Part shown: in pieces, positions 9,076 to 19,054 of the stretch | How the letters are laid out: every line of letters starts with the position of its first letter | Numbering within the stretch: position 1 is the stretch's first letter | Assembly (NCBI GenBank): GCA_022821645.1 | Contig: JAJEDE010000019.1 | Location: 41,862 to 105,861, forward strand | DNA: 64,000 nt | DNA from: Chloroflexota bacterium | Lineage (GTDB): Bacteria > Chloroflexota > UBA11872 | Direction of reading: 5' to 3' | Program-made: the position numbers and the translations under genes | Notes under the pieces: generated by a model | The model's input: the letters and a program-made list of their open reading frames with translations, nothing else | What the model was told of the DNA's origin: nothing | Database searches by the model: none

Positions 9076-10200
9076 TCAGGCGTTCAGGATCACCTGCGCG
9101 GTCACCTGCGTCAGCCTCCGCAACTCCTCGTGCGGCATCCACTCGTTCACCGAGTGGATGTCCTGGTAGCCCGTCCCCAGGATCGCCGAGTCAATCCCCT
9201 TCTCGTTGAAGTTCTGCGCGTCGCTCCCGCCAAACGTATGCACGAACCGCGGCTCCAGCCCGGCTGACTGAACGCCCGCGTAGGCCACCTGGAGCGCCGG
9301 ATGATCGTGCTCAAACCTTGTCGGCTTGAACCGCTGCTCCGACTTGATCTCCGCCCGTCCCCCGAACGCCGCCGCCGCCTCGTCCACCGCCTGCCGCATC
9401 GCGGCCACCTGCCGGTCCAGCGCCGCCTGCGTCAGCGCCCGCGCCTGTGCCACCAGCTTCGCCTCGGGCGGAATGATGTTGCGCGCCTCCCCGCCTGAGA
9501 CGAGCCCCACGTTCGCCACCGTCAGCTCGTCCACCGGCCCCAGCGGCATCCGGTCGATGGCTCGCGACATCATGCTCACCGCGCTCTTTCCGGTCTCCGG
9601 ATGGGCCGCTGCAGCCGCGTTTCCGTGGAACGTGACGTTCAGATTGCACGACGCCGCCTGCCGGTCGCAGATCACGCCCACCGGACCGCCAAAGTCCAGC
9701 ACCAGCGCCACCCGCGACTCCACGTCATTCGGATCGAAAGCCGCCGCCCCGAACTGCCCAACATCCTCACCAACCGTGAACACCAGGTCGATCGGCCCGT
9801 GCGGCAGCCCGGCTTCGTCCACCATCGCCACGGCTTCCATGATCGCCGCCACCCCTGCCTTGTCGTCCGCCCCCAGCACGCTCGACCCGTCCGAATACAC
9901 CGCGTCCGCCTTCACCACTGGCGTCATCTCCGGCGTCGGCAGCACTGTATCCATGTGCGCGTTCAGCATGATCGGGGTCGAGTCTTTGCCCTTCGCCGGC
10001 CAGTGACAGATCAGGTTTCCAATCTGGTCCTGCCGGCACACCACCCCCGCCGCCTCCAGCCGCGGCTGGATGATCGCCACCACCCGATCCTCGTTCCCCC
10101 AGTAGCTGTCCACGCTCAGAATGTCCACAAACCCCTGCAACAACCGCTCCCAATTCACCGGCAGCAACGGCGTCGTTTCACTCGAGTTGGGATTCGACAT
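9076..10200 (-). CDS. M20-family metallopeptidase (PepT-like)
   Basis: The 374-residue product is a zinc-dependent exopeptidase or amidohydrolase of the M20 family. Visible metal and catalytic motifs are NAHMDTV (about residue 80), LGADDKAG (the bridging Asp region, about 110), TVGEDVGQFGA (about 145), and a late His in YQDIHSVNE. In most relatives the third motif reads EE; here it is E-D, a conservative change at the presumed metal ligand, so activity is still plausible. A dimerisation lid domain lies between about 180 and 290. No signal peptide is visible, so it is probably cytoplasmic. It sits 30 nt downstream of the BNR-repeat gene, in a minus-strand run of catabolic genes. Confidence 0.85.
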   Translation of the reverse strand: MSNPNSSETTPLLPVNWERLLQGFVDILSVDSYWGNEDRVVAIIQPRLEAAGVVCRQDQIGNLICHWPAKGKDSTPIMLNAHMDTVLPTPEMTPVVKADAVYSDGSSVLGADDKAGVAAIMEAVAMVDEAGLPHGPIDLVFTVGEDVGQFGAAAFDPNDVESRVALVLDFGGPVGVICDRQAASCNLNVTFHGNAAAAAHPETGKSAVSMMSRAIDRMPLGPVDELTVANVGLVSGGEARNIIPPEAKLVAQARALTQAALDRQVAAMRQAVDEAAAAFGGRAEIKSEQRFKPTRFEHDHPALQVAYAGVQSAGLEPRFVHTFGGSDAQNFNEKGIDSAILGTGYQDIHSVNEWMPHEELRRLTQVTAQVILNA

Positions 10201-10230
10201 GCGCTCAATTACTCCTGAAGCGGTCGCTCG

Positions 10231-11478
10231 TCACGCGAGCAAGTCGTTCAAGATCTTGCCCACCAGGTAGTGCTTCCGGTCCGGATACCACCAGATGGTT
10301 CGTCCCTCGTGCTCCAGCAGGCTGCCGTAGGTCGCGACCTGGGTGTGACCTTCCGGCGGCAGTTCCACCCCGTCGTTGTCCGCCAGCACCCGCGGCTCGC
10401 TGAACGCCAGCGGCTGCCCCTCCGCCGACTCGCGCACCGTCCCGATGCTGAACCACGCCGGCCGCCGGTTCCGCTTCGAGTCGTGCGGCCCCTCGCCCCC
10501 GTGCGCCGTCCCCACGTTGTTGTGAAAGATCAGCAGGTAGCGCCCATCGCTCAGCCGGTACAGGGGACACGGCGATATCGGGTGTGGCACCGGCCGCCCG
10601 TCCGAGGCGAACCGCAGCACCTCCGCGTCCGACCACGTCTCTCCCGCGTCCTCCGACACCGACCACCACGCATACCCCGTCAACGTCCGCAGCAGGCAGA
10701 TCATCCGCCCGTCCGGCAGATTCTGGATCGCCGGCTCCTGCGCAATGCTGTGCTCCGGATCCCCCGGCTTCGGCACCCGGATCCCGTGCGGCGACTTCGG
10801 CCAGGTGCTCACCCGCAGTCGCTCCGGATCGGCCTCCGTCAGGATGTTCTCGAACCGCAGGAACCAGCACTCCGAGTGCCGCTGAAACAGGTGTGGCTCC
10901 ACGTGGTACTCGGTACTCGCCCAGCGCGTGAACCCGCACACCACCTCGCCCTGCGGATTCAGGATCGGCGTCTGGTAGCAGATCCAGTTCTCCGGCGTGC
11001 CAGGGTCCGTCGGACTGATCGCCGAGCGCTCGATGGGCAGGCTCAGCCGCTCGCTCCAGGTCGCCCCCTCATCGTCCGAATACTTGTACGCCAGCAGCCC
11101 CGTCGTGTCCTCGCGCACGTCCACCACGCCGACATTCTTCGTATAGAACACGTACACCCGCCGCAATTCCGGCGCCAGCACCGGGAATCCCCACGAGGCA
11201 ATCCGTCCGTCGTCGCCGCTCGGGCCGTCCACGACCCGAGGCTCGCTCCACGTCACCCCGGCGTCGTCGCTGCGCGCAAACACCACCCGCTGGTCCGGCT
11301 TGCCCTCAAAGGTCGCCATCGTCCACACCGCCAGGAACGCCCCGCTCCATGACCGCACCACCAGGAAGTGCTGGTTCGTCCAGTCGTTGGCCGCCCCGCC
11401 CCGTGGTACGTACGCCACGTAGTCCGGCGACGTCCGCAGTACGTCCTCGCCATACGACGACAGGTCCGAAGCGCTCAA
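10231..11478 (-). CDS. BNR/Asp-box sialidase-like beta-propeller protein
   Basis: The 415-residue product has at least three Asp-boxes, the S-x-D-x-G-x-x-W turns of six-bladed sialidase propellers: SDDAGVTW, SDDEGATW and SEDAGETW. An FARS stretch precedes the first, and a QEPAIQNLPDGRM-type strand follows later. Asp-boxes are structural, so sialidase chemistry is not proven. The C-terminal part has Arg/Glu/Tyr candidates but no unambiguous triad. No signal peptide is visible, so it is probably cytoplasmic. It lies between the GH42-like and M20 peptidase genes on the same strand, 10 and 30 nt away, consistent with one operon for a glycan or glycoconjugate. Confidence 0.8.
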   Translation of the reverse strand: MSASDLSSYGEDVLRTSPDYVAYVPRGGAANDWTNQHFLVVRSWSGAFLAVWTMATFEGKPDQRVVFARSDDAGVTWSEPRVVDGPSGDDGRIASWGFPVLAPELRRVYVFYTKNVGVVDVREDTTGLLAYKYSDDEGATWSERLSLPIERSAISPTDPGTPENWICYQTPILNPQGEVVCGFTRWASTEYHVEPHLFQRHSECWFLRFENILTEADPERLRVSTWPKSPHGIRVPKPGDPEHSIAQEPAIQNLPDGRMICLLRTLTGYAWWSVSEDAGETWSDAEVLRFASDGRPVPHPISPCPLYRLSDGRYLLIFHNNVGTAHGGEGPHDSKRNRRPAWFSIGTVRESAEGQPLAFSEPRVLADNDGVELPPEGHTQVATYGSLLEHEGRTIWWYPDRKHYLVGKILNDLLA

Positions 11479-11488
11479 AGACTGCCCC

Positions 11489-13609
11489 TCATTCCTCCGT
11501 GCAATGCACCACCGCTACGTCCCACTGCGGAATCACCAACTCGAACCCGTTGTCCTCAACCTCGATTGCGCAACCCGTCAGCAGGTCCATCGCCCCGCCA
11601 ATCCGCTCCCGCGTCCGCAACCGGCACTGAGCCTCAGCCCGCTCTACGTTGAACACGAAGACCAGCCACCCGCCCAGCCGCGACCGCCGCACGATCGGAA
11701 CGGCCCGGTCGCCCTCCATCGCCACCAGCGGCGTCACGCCCGCCTCTTGCGCCAGCCCCCGAACCAGGTCCGGCTGCCCCAAATCCCCGAACCCCGCCGA
11801 TAGCGTCAACCCGTACCACGTAAACCGCCCGTCCGCGCTCCGCACCGCTACCGCCTGACCCTCCAGCGACGCGATTCCCCGCGTATCCCCCAGCGGCTCC
11901 AGCACCGCGTACCCGCACGGCGAGGTAATCGCCACCGGCCCACACGGCGTCTCCAGCACGTTCCGCCCCTGCTCGATGTCATACGCCGTGACCGCCGACA
12001 CGTCCGCCACCCGCACGCCCAATTCCTCGGCCAGCCCGTCCGGCGGCCCGTAGCTCGACTGCCCGTCCGCCGAGTACATCCCGAAGCTGCCTTCGGCCAC
12101 CAGTCGCGGCCCTTCGGAGTCAGCCAGCGTCCGCCGCACGTTCTCCCGCGTCGCCTCGTCCATCAGCGCCACGTTCGGCAGGAACAGTTGCCAGTATCCC
12201 GACCAGTCCATCCGCGGCGAGACCACGTCCGGCGTCAACCCCTGCGTCCACAACGCCCGGTACGTCCCCCGCATGTCCGCCAGGAACCGGTCGTCCTCGT
12301 CGTTGTAGTCGAACATCTCCTGCGATTCGGGGTGATAGACGACGCCCACCTCCGCCTGCGGGCATTTCAGCGGCAGGTGCTCGCTCAGCCCTTCGATCTG
12401 CTCGGTCGCCCGCGCCACCGCCTCGAACCGCTCGGTCGGCTGCCCGTCCAGCGCCGCCAGGTTGTAGCCGGGCGACTCGAAGCTCATGTACTCCGGCCGG
12501 TACTGCCAGAACATCGCCCCCGCCGCCCCGCAGGCCAGCGTCATCCACAGCAGCGTTGTCAATTCGCGCGGGTCCGCCTGCTTCTTCCAGGTCACCCCGC
12601 CCGGCGACATCCCCGCGTAGATCTCCTCGTTCCACCAGCGCCCGTGCTTCCCCGCGCTCCGCGACCAGTCGAAGCTGAACGCCCGGTCCGCGATCTGGTA
12701 CGGGTCCTCCACCGTCAACAGGTTGCTTGAGGGCATCGACATCCCCCAGCTGTCCGCCACCGCCGCGCAGCGCTCGTCCCACGGCCGCGGATACCACGCC
12801 CCATGCGTCCGCGTCTCGTGCACCGGGTCCAGCCGCTTCGTCTCGTCGATCATCCACCGCAGGTGGCCCGCCAGGTTCTCGTAGTGAAACTGCCGGTACA
12901 GCAGCATCTCCACCAGGCTCGCGTTCGAACGCGGCGGCTCCACGTCCTCCCAGCGCCGGAAGCGACGCAGCAACCGTTCGTTCAACTCGTCCAGCGTGAA
13001 CCGTTCCCGCAGCCAATTCTCGTAGCGAGCCAGGGTGTGCGGGCAGTAACACGGCAGCCCGTCCGTCTGCCGGCTGAACGCCGACGAGATCGCAATCCCG
13101 TCCCACAACCCCCAGATCAGCAAGCTCGGCCGATCCCGGTACCGCGTTACCACGTGCTCGATCAACGCTCCGCCGAACTGCCGCCACAGCGGATGGTCGT
13201 AACAGTGAATCTGCGACCCCTGCGGCATCGCCGCGCTGGCCACCGGCGTCGCCGCCCGGCCCCGCTGGTTGACCACCCGCATGTCCGGGAAGTCGCGCGT
13301 CATCCACTCCGGCCCCGCCCCATGCGTCGCCAGCGCCATGTCCAGCCAGACGTAGAGGTCGTGCTTCTCGGCCAGGTCGAACAGCCGGTCGAATTCGTCC
13401 AGTTCGTACTGACCCGGTCGCGGCTCCATCCAGTTCCACATCGTGAAACTGCGCACGATCCGCATTCCCGAAGCCCGGATCCGCCGCAGATCCTCGTCCC
13501 ACACCTCCGGCTTCGGCGTCGGCGCCCGGTAATACTCCACCCCCACCGGAAACGGAACCCCGGGGATCCCAAACCCCTCGTCGGCAGCCATGGAACGACT
13601 CGCCTCCAA
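11489..13609 (-). CDS. GH42-like protein with altered acid/base site
   Basis: The 706-residue product follows the GH42 beta-galactosidase plan. A TIM barrel (GVEYYRAPTPKPEVWDEDLR, IVRSFTMWNWMEPRPGQYEL) comes first, then the zinc-cluster-like CYCPHTLARYENWL, a second GH42 trimerisation-like domain (about residues 400-600) and a C-terminal beta domain. The putative nucleophile region GRWWNEEIYAG is present. Where GH42 enzymes have GWQ-x-DNE, with E as the general acid/base, this protein reads IWGLWDGIA, so the N-E pair is replaced by D-G. It may use another residue, act on an unusual linkage, or be non-hydrolytic. No signal peptide is visible. The start could also be ATG 13591. It is co-oriented with the BNR gene 10 nt downstream. 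Confidence 0.8.
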   Translation of the reverse strand: MEASRSMAADEGFGIPGVPFPVGVEYYRAPTPKPEVWDEDLRRIRASGMRIVRSFTMWNWMEPRPGQYELDEFDRLFDLAEKHDLYVWLDMALATHGAGPEWMTRDFPDMRVVNQRGRAATPVASAAMPQGSQIHCYDHPLWRQFGGALIEHVVTRYRDRPSLLIWGLWDGIAISSAFSRQTDGLPCYCPHTLARYENWLRERFTLDELNERLLRRFRRWEDVEPPRSNASLVEMLLYRQFHYENLAGHLRWMIDETKRLDPVHETRTHGAWYPRPWDERCAAVADSWGMSMPSSNLLTVEDPYQIADRAFSFDWSRSAGKHGRWWNEEIYAGMSPGGVTWKKQADPRELTTLLWMTLACGAAGAMFWQYRPEYMSFESPGYNLAALDGQPTERFEAVARATEQIEGLSEHLPLKCPQAEVGVVYHPESQEMFDYNDEDDRFLADMRGTYRALWTQGLTPDVVSPRMDWSGYWQLFLPNVALMDEATRENVRRTLADSEGPRLVAEGSFGMYSADGQSSYGPPDGLAEELGVRVADVSAVTAYDIEQGRNVLETPCGPVAITSPCGYAVLEPLGDTRGIASLEGQAVAVRSADGRFTWYGLTLSAGFGDLGQPDLVRGLAQEAGVTPLVAMEGDRAVPIVRRSRLGGWLVFVFNVERAEAQCRLRTRERIGGAMDLLTGCAIEVEDNGFELVIPQWDVAVVHCTEE

Positions 13610-13623
13610 CTGGCCGTAAACCG

Positions 13624-13851
13624 CTACAGGGTCTGCGACGACTTGAACCGGCCCGCGCCGTCCTTCTCGGCGCCGGGGAAGTCGTAGCCGCCCGGCTTGC
13701 GTTTCCCCTCTTCGCCGCAGCCCGCCACAACCGCCAGCATGGCGCTACCAACAGCCAGCAACACCGCCAGCCGGCGTCTGGACAGCCGGCCGCCGGTCGC
13801 AGCCGGGTCGGCGTGAAGATCGGATGCCTTAAGCCGGTCAGGTGCCTTCAT
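13624..13851 (-). CDS. Tiny Tat lipoprotein, paralogue 1 of 3
   Basis: The start at ATG 13851 was chosen over 13881 because it follows a GGGAG site. The 75-residue product has a twin-arginine signal (LSRRRLAVLLAVGSAMLAVVAGC), and only about 30 residues follow the lipobox Cys. That tail contains GYDFPGAEKDGAGRF. Two more genes in this window (15115-15324 and 15454-15678) encode the same architecture with tail motif YxFPGxxKDxxGxF. The mature peptide is too short to be an enzyme and may be a partner or tether for another membrane component. It sits directly upstream of the GH42-like gene. Function is unknown. Confidence 0.7.
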   Translation of the reverse strand: MKAPDRLKASDLHADPAATGGRLSRRRLAVLLAVGSAMLAVVAGCGEEGKRKPGGYDFPGAEKDGAGRFKSSQTL

Positions 13852-14066
13852 CTCTTCACTCCCGTGCGAGTGCGTGGGCAATCAGGTCGGCGTTCGGTGC
13901 ATGCACGTCGGACCCATCCATGCACCCCTGCGGCGACCTGACCGGGGCTGCACGGTCTACAGCGTACGCCGCTGGACATTGCGCATCCACGACCTCGCCC
14001 GACGAGCCGGATATAGTGGCTATTCGGGCTACGAAACATCGGCCCGTCACCCCGGGGGGCGCAGCC

Positions 14067-15113
14067 ATGCTCCGCGTTGGAATCATCGGGCTCGGCGGCA
14101 TCTCCCGGTCCCACGGCGACGCCATCGAAACTCTCCCCAACGTCGAAATCGTCGCCGCCGCCGACCTCCTCGAAGCCCCGCGTCAGGCCTTCTGCGACCG
14201 CTACGAAGTCCCCCGCGCCTATCCCAACCACCCTGAGCTTCTGAAGGACGACGAAGTCGACGCCGTCGCTGTCACCCTCGGCCACCAACTCCACCACCGC
14301 CTCACCGTCGACGCCCTCAACGCCGGCAAGCACGTGCTCGTCGAGAAGCCCATGGCCCTCTCGCTCGAGCAGTGCGACGAAATGATCGAGGCCGCCCGCC
14401 GCAACGGCGTCAAGCTCATGATCGGCCTCACCCAGCACTTTCTCGGTCCCAACATGAAGGCCAAAGAGATCCTCGACTCCGGCGAGCTTGGCCCCCTCAT
14501 CACCGTGGTCTGCTACTCCGTCAAGAACTGGGGCTACGCCAACCGCCGGCCCCAGTACCGCAGCCGCTTTCACGGCGGCGGCTACTGGATGACCAACGGC
14601 GTCCACATGGTCGACCGGCTCACCTGGCTCGTGGGCTCCCAGGCCGCTCGGGTCAAGGCCCGCATCGGAACCAAGAGCCACTACCAGGCCGGCGACGACT
14701 ACGGCGTCGCCTTCGTCGACTACAAGAGTGGCGTCCCCGGCATCGCCATCGCCATCGGCTACCGGGATGGTGCGCCGAACTACCAGTCCGAGATCATCTG
14801 CGCGAGGGGCGGAATCCGCATCAGCGGCTCGGGCGACCGGTTCGTCGCCGTCGGCCGGGGCAACGAGTGGACCCGCGTCCCCTTTGAGGATCCACCCGCC
14901 GGCATGACCGCGGAGTGGCACGCCTTCGCCCGCTCAATCGAGGAAGACCTGGAACCGCCAACCTCCGGAGAGTGGGGTCGCCACATCATGGAAATTCTCT
15001 TCGCCGCCGAACGCTCGTCCATCACCGGCCAGCAGGTCACGCTTGCCAGCGGAACTCACTACAACGTCCAGACCACCGGCCAGGTCGTCTCGCGGGACCA
15101 CGGCTGGATCTGA
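14067..15113 (+). CDS. Gfo/Idh/MocA-family NAD(P)-dependent oxidoreductase
   Basis: The track begins at 13842, but ATG 14067 follows a G-rich site and places the Rossmann motif GIIGLGGISRSH at residue 5. The product is then 348 residues, typical for the family. The EKPMALS motif, whose Lys is catalytic in this family, is at about residue 97. The C-terminal alpha/beta substrate domain includes HGGGYWMTNGVHMVDRLTW. Family members oxidise, reduce or isomerise sugars and inositols, and the neighbouring GH42-like and BNR genes fit a sugar substrate. Its stop lies one base before the start of the second tiny lipoprotein, so the two are probably co-translated. Confidence 0.9.
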   Translation: MLRVGIIGLGGISRSHGDAIETLPNVEIVAAADLLEAPRQAFCDRYEVPRAYPNHPELLKDDEVDAVAVTLGHQLHHRLTVDALNAGKHVLVEKPMALSLEQCDEMIEAARRNGVKLMIGLTQHFLGPNMKAKEILDSGELGPLITVVCYSVKNWGYANRRPQYRSRFHGGGYWMTNGVHMVDRLTWLVGSQAARVKARIGTKSHYQAGDDYGVAFVDYKSGVPGIAIAIGYRDGAPNYQSEIICARGGIRISGSGDRFVAVGRGNEWTRVPFEDPPAGMTAEWHAFARSIEEDLEPPTSGEWGRHIMEILFAAERSSITGQQVTLASGTHYNVQTTGQVVSRDHGWI

Positions 15114-15114
15114 C

Positions 15115-15324
15115 ATGCGCCCACCAGCCGTCGGTCATTTCAAGTCACGCTCTTCCGGCCAACTCCCCCGCCGCCGCTTCATGGTCGTGCTCGCCGCCTC
15201 CGCCGCCAGCCTCGTCACCCTGGCCGGTTGTGGAGGCGAGAAGAAGCTCACCCGCGACAGCTACGACTTCCCTGGCTCCAGGAAAGACAGCACCGGCAAC
15301 TACCAGATGCGCAACGCTCAATAG
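15115..15324 (+). CDS. Tiny Tat lipoprotein, paralogue 2 of 3
   Basis: The 69-residue product starts at ATG 15115, one base after the stop of the Gfo/Idh/MocA gene. It has a Tat-type signal (PRRRFMVVLAASAASLVTLAGC), then GGEKKLTRDSYDFPGSRKD and a short polar end. It is clearly related to the products at 13624 and 15454: same signal layout, same Y-x-FPG-x-x-KD tail and nearly the same number of residues after the Cys. The tight spacing after a sugar dehydrogenase gene is the only functional hint. Confidence 0.75.
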   Translation: MRPPAVGHFKSRSSGQLPRRRFMVVLAASAASLVTLAGCGGEKKLTRDSYDFPGSRKDSTGNYQMRNAQ

Positions 15325-15453
15325 CGGCGTCCGTGAGCCGCTCAAGTGCACCTATCGGCCTCAACGCCAACCCTTTCTCGTTCTGCGGCCAGTACATTAG
15401 GCTCAGTAACCACCTCCTGCCTCGCCGCAGCATTCACGCGCTGGAGTGATTGA

Positions 15454-15678
15454 ATGACCGTGCCCGCTCAGCGAACCGTGTCCACCCGTCACGCCGGACT
15501 GGCTTCCGAAAGTCGCTTGTCCCGTCGCCGGCTCATCGTCCTGCTCGCCGCGTCGGCCAGCGCAATGGCCGCCGTGGCCGCGTGTGGCGGGGAAGAGAAA
15601 CTCACCCGCGACAAATACTCATTCCCCGGCGCCGAGAAAGACGCCCAGGGCAACTTCAAGATGCAAACCTTCCGCTAG
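15454..15678 (+). CDS. Tiny Tat lipoprotein, paralogue 3 of 3
   Basis: The 74-residue product has a Tat signal (LSRRRLIVLLAASASAMAAVAAC), followed by GGEEKLTRDKYSFPGAEKD and GNFKM. It has a G-rich site upstream of ATG 15454. It lies between paralogue 2 and the flavin monooxygenase gene with about 130-nt gaps on both sides. Conservation of the 30-residue mature tail in three separate genes, while the signal regions drift, argues that these are real genes rather than signal-peptide remnants. Confidence 0.75.
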   Translation: MTVPAQRTVSTRHAGLASESRLSRRRLIVLLAASASAMAAVAACGGEEKLTRDKYSFPGAEKDAQGNFKMQTFR

Positions 15679-15806
15679 ACCGGGGACCCACCGCCCACCG
15701 CATCCAATCTTCCAGCCTCCCGGTCGGGCGACTCCGCGTACAGTAGGGCTGCGCGGAGTTCAGTCGTGCGAGCCGGTCACGTGCCCGCAACTCCAAAAGC
15801 AATCAA

Positions 15807-17453
<1,647 letters not shown>

Positions 17454-17623
17454 CGTCCCTCGAACTACGCGGCGTCGACTGCTGCACCAGTAGGGCCACG
17501 TCCCAGCAGACGCGGCTTTCTGCACCCTCTCGTAACTGCCAAGCTGCCGGGAATCCCGGCCATGTCCCGCTCGCGCATTCACGCTGGAATCTCACCTGGC
17601 GAAGACGCAAATGCCAACCGAAA

Positions 17624-18019
17624 TCAATATATGAACTGGTTGCAAAAGACGTCGCGAAACCGCAGGCCGCACGTTGGGCACGAAACGCGACGATCGGCCC
17701 CAATGTTGATGCAGCGGGTCTCACAGCGCGGACACTCAACAGAGGGTTCGTCGCTGGCCAGCCCGCGAATCGCGGACCAAAGGCGATGGGCAACCGCCTG
17801 CACTCGTTCAGCCGCGGACAGATGCTTGGCGGGCCTTGCGATTGGATTGGCTGGCATTCCGGCAACGGCCGCCAGCGCGGCCAGTCCAAAGCAGAGACAG
17901 CCCAAAACGGCCCAGCCCGATTCGTAGCCCTTGAATCTCACCACGCACGCCGCAACCACACCGGGCGTGACATGTCCGATCAGCAGCACCAACAGGAGAC
18001 CCAGGTCAGCCGCCGACAT
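17624..18019 (-). CDS. Small membrane protein with C-terminal zinc ribbon
   Basis: The track starts at 18118, overlapping the upstream gene. ATG 18019 removes that overlap and places a hydrophobic segment at the N-terminus, giving 131 residues. Two membrane segments (LGLLLVLLIGHVTPGVVAACVV and GWAVLGCLCFGLAALAAVAG) are followed by a cytoplasmic-looking tail with a four-Cys ribbon, CPRC-x12-CPTC. It lies 19 nt after the basic membrane protein gene on the same strand, so the two are probably an operon. No family was recognised. Confidence 0.6.
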   Translation of the reverse strand: MSAADLGLLLVLLIGHVTPGVVAACVVRFKGYESGWAVLGCLCFGLAALAAVAGMPANPIARPAKHLSAAERVQAVAHRLWSAIRGLASDEPSVECPRCETRCINIGADRRVSCPTCGLRFRDVFCNQFIY

Positions 18020-18038
18020 CAGCGTTGAGCGCTCCTTA

Positions 18039-18713
18039 TCAGCTTCCGCACCCCCAGTTAGTCTCCTTCCAATACCTCTCTTGCCGCCTTCGTAGACGTT
18101 CGCGCTTTCTTCGCTCACCTACAGTTTCAGTCCCGTGTCGATCGTAGGCGTCATCCTCGGCCGCGTACTCTCGGCCCTGCTGGATTCGCAGCTCCTGCTG
18201 GCGCTCCATGGCTGCCGACGAGATACGCGGACGACTGGACGGCCGGGCACGAGAACGACCGACGCCCTGCAGGTGCTTACGGCCAATGGGCGCTAACTCG
18301 TCAGTCCACCAGTCGATTTGCTCGCGACGTGGCTTGACGTTCGACCGTTCCCGGTTGGCCCTTCGCCGTCCCTGCGCAACTCGCAAATCGGCCTGCCGTC
18401 TCAGGCTTGCCGCCGGGACTCGGGCCGTGCGCGAGACCCGACTCGACCCGGTCCGTCTCGCCCGGCTACGTCCCCGCTGTCTCAGGTCCACTCGTCGATC
18501 CCGCGATGTCTGCCACCCGGCGTAACGGCGTTCGGCGCGTCGCGCTCGCCCCACGCGTTCCGCGCGCGACTTTAGGACGTCAACGCCCACCATCACGCCA
18601 AAGCCAGCCACGACCAGGGCCACAAGTCCCTGTCGATCATCGTAGATGCTGCCAGGCATGAGTCCGATGATCGTCAGGGCCACACCAGCGACACCGAGCC
18701 CTAACCAGATCAT
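18039..18713 (-). CDS. Membrane protein with very basic Arg-rich tail
   Basis: The 224-residue product has two N-terminal membrane segments (MIWLGLGVAGVALTIIGLMPG and GLVALVVAGFGVMVGVDVL). About 170 residues follow that are extremely rich in Arg with Gln, Glu and Ser (RRAERRYAGWQTSRDRR), ending in a basic coiled-coil-like stretch (GERRKRERLRRRQERYW). The basic tail could contact nucleic acid or acidic phospholipid heads; this is inference. It probably shares a transcript with the downstream zinc-ribbon membrane protein. Not recognised as a known family. Confidence 0.55.
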   Translation of the reverse strand: MIWLGLGVAGVALTIIGLMPGSIYDDRQGLVALVVAGFGVMVGVDVLKSRAERVGRARRAERRYAGWQTSRDRRVDLRQRGRSRARRTGSSRVSRTARVPAASLRRQADLRVAQGRRRANRERSNVKPRREQIDWWTDELAPIGRKHLQGVGRSRARPSSRPRISSAAMERQQELRIQQGREYAAEDDAYDRHGTETVGERRKRERLRRRQERYWKETNWGCGS

Positions 18714-19054
18714 TGCAAGACTCTCACCAGCCGACTTGGGCGAATCTTACCCAAGAGGCAAGTGTCCGATCCCGAAATTGGCGAGTGCTCGACCCCGCCG
18801 ACTGCCGAGTGCATCAATGCCCCTACCCGGCCAACAAGCGCTGAACGCAAGCCTGGCCGCCATAACCCTTTGCCGGCCGCAGCCAGAATCGGGCCGAGTC
18901 CCGTTGCCGCCTAACACCACCGCCCCTCGCCCGTTATAAAGTAGAACCATCAACCGTCGGCCAACCGCGCGGACACCCCACCGGTCCCCATTTCCCGACC
19001 GCTCTCCCGTCCCGCCACCCTGACCAGCGGACCCCGGGCGGCGGAGGTATCACC
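18714..19054. other. Intergenic region between divergent genes
   Basis: This 341-nt stretch separates the start of the Arg-rich membrane protein gene from the solute-binding protein gene. It must hold both promoters. The only clear element is a GGAGG ribosome binding site at about 19043-19047 upstream of the TTG start at 19055. No repeat, RNA gene or persuasive ORF was seen. Confidence 0.5.

Noticed and set aside
12120-13751. 543-residue minus-strand ORF overlapping the GH42-like gene in another frame
   Set aside because: Composition is Ala/Gly/Arg-rich without motifs, while the overlapping frame gives a coherent GH42-like protein.
13848-14921. 357-residue minus-strand ORF
   Set aside because: It lies opposite the Gfo/Idh/MocA gene, whose Rossmann and EKP motifs are intact; the shadow is rich in G, V and D repeats typical of antisense GC-rich frames.
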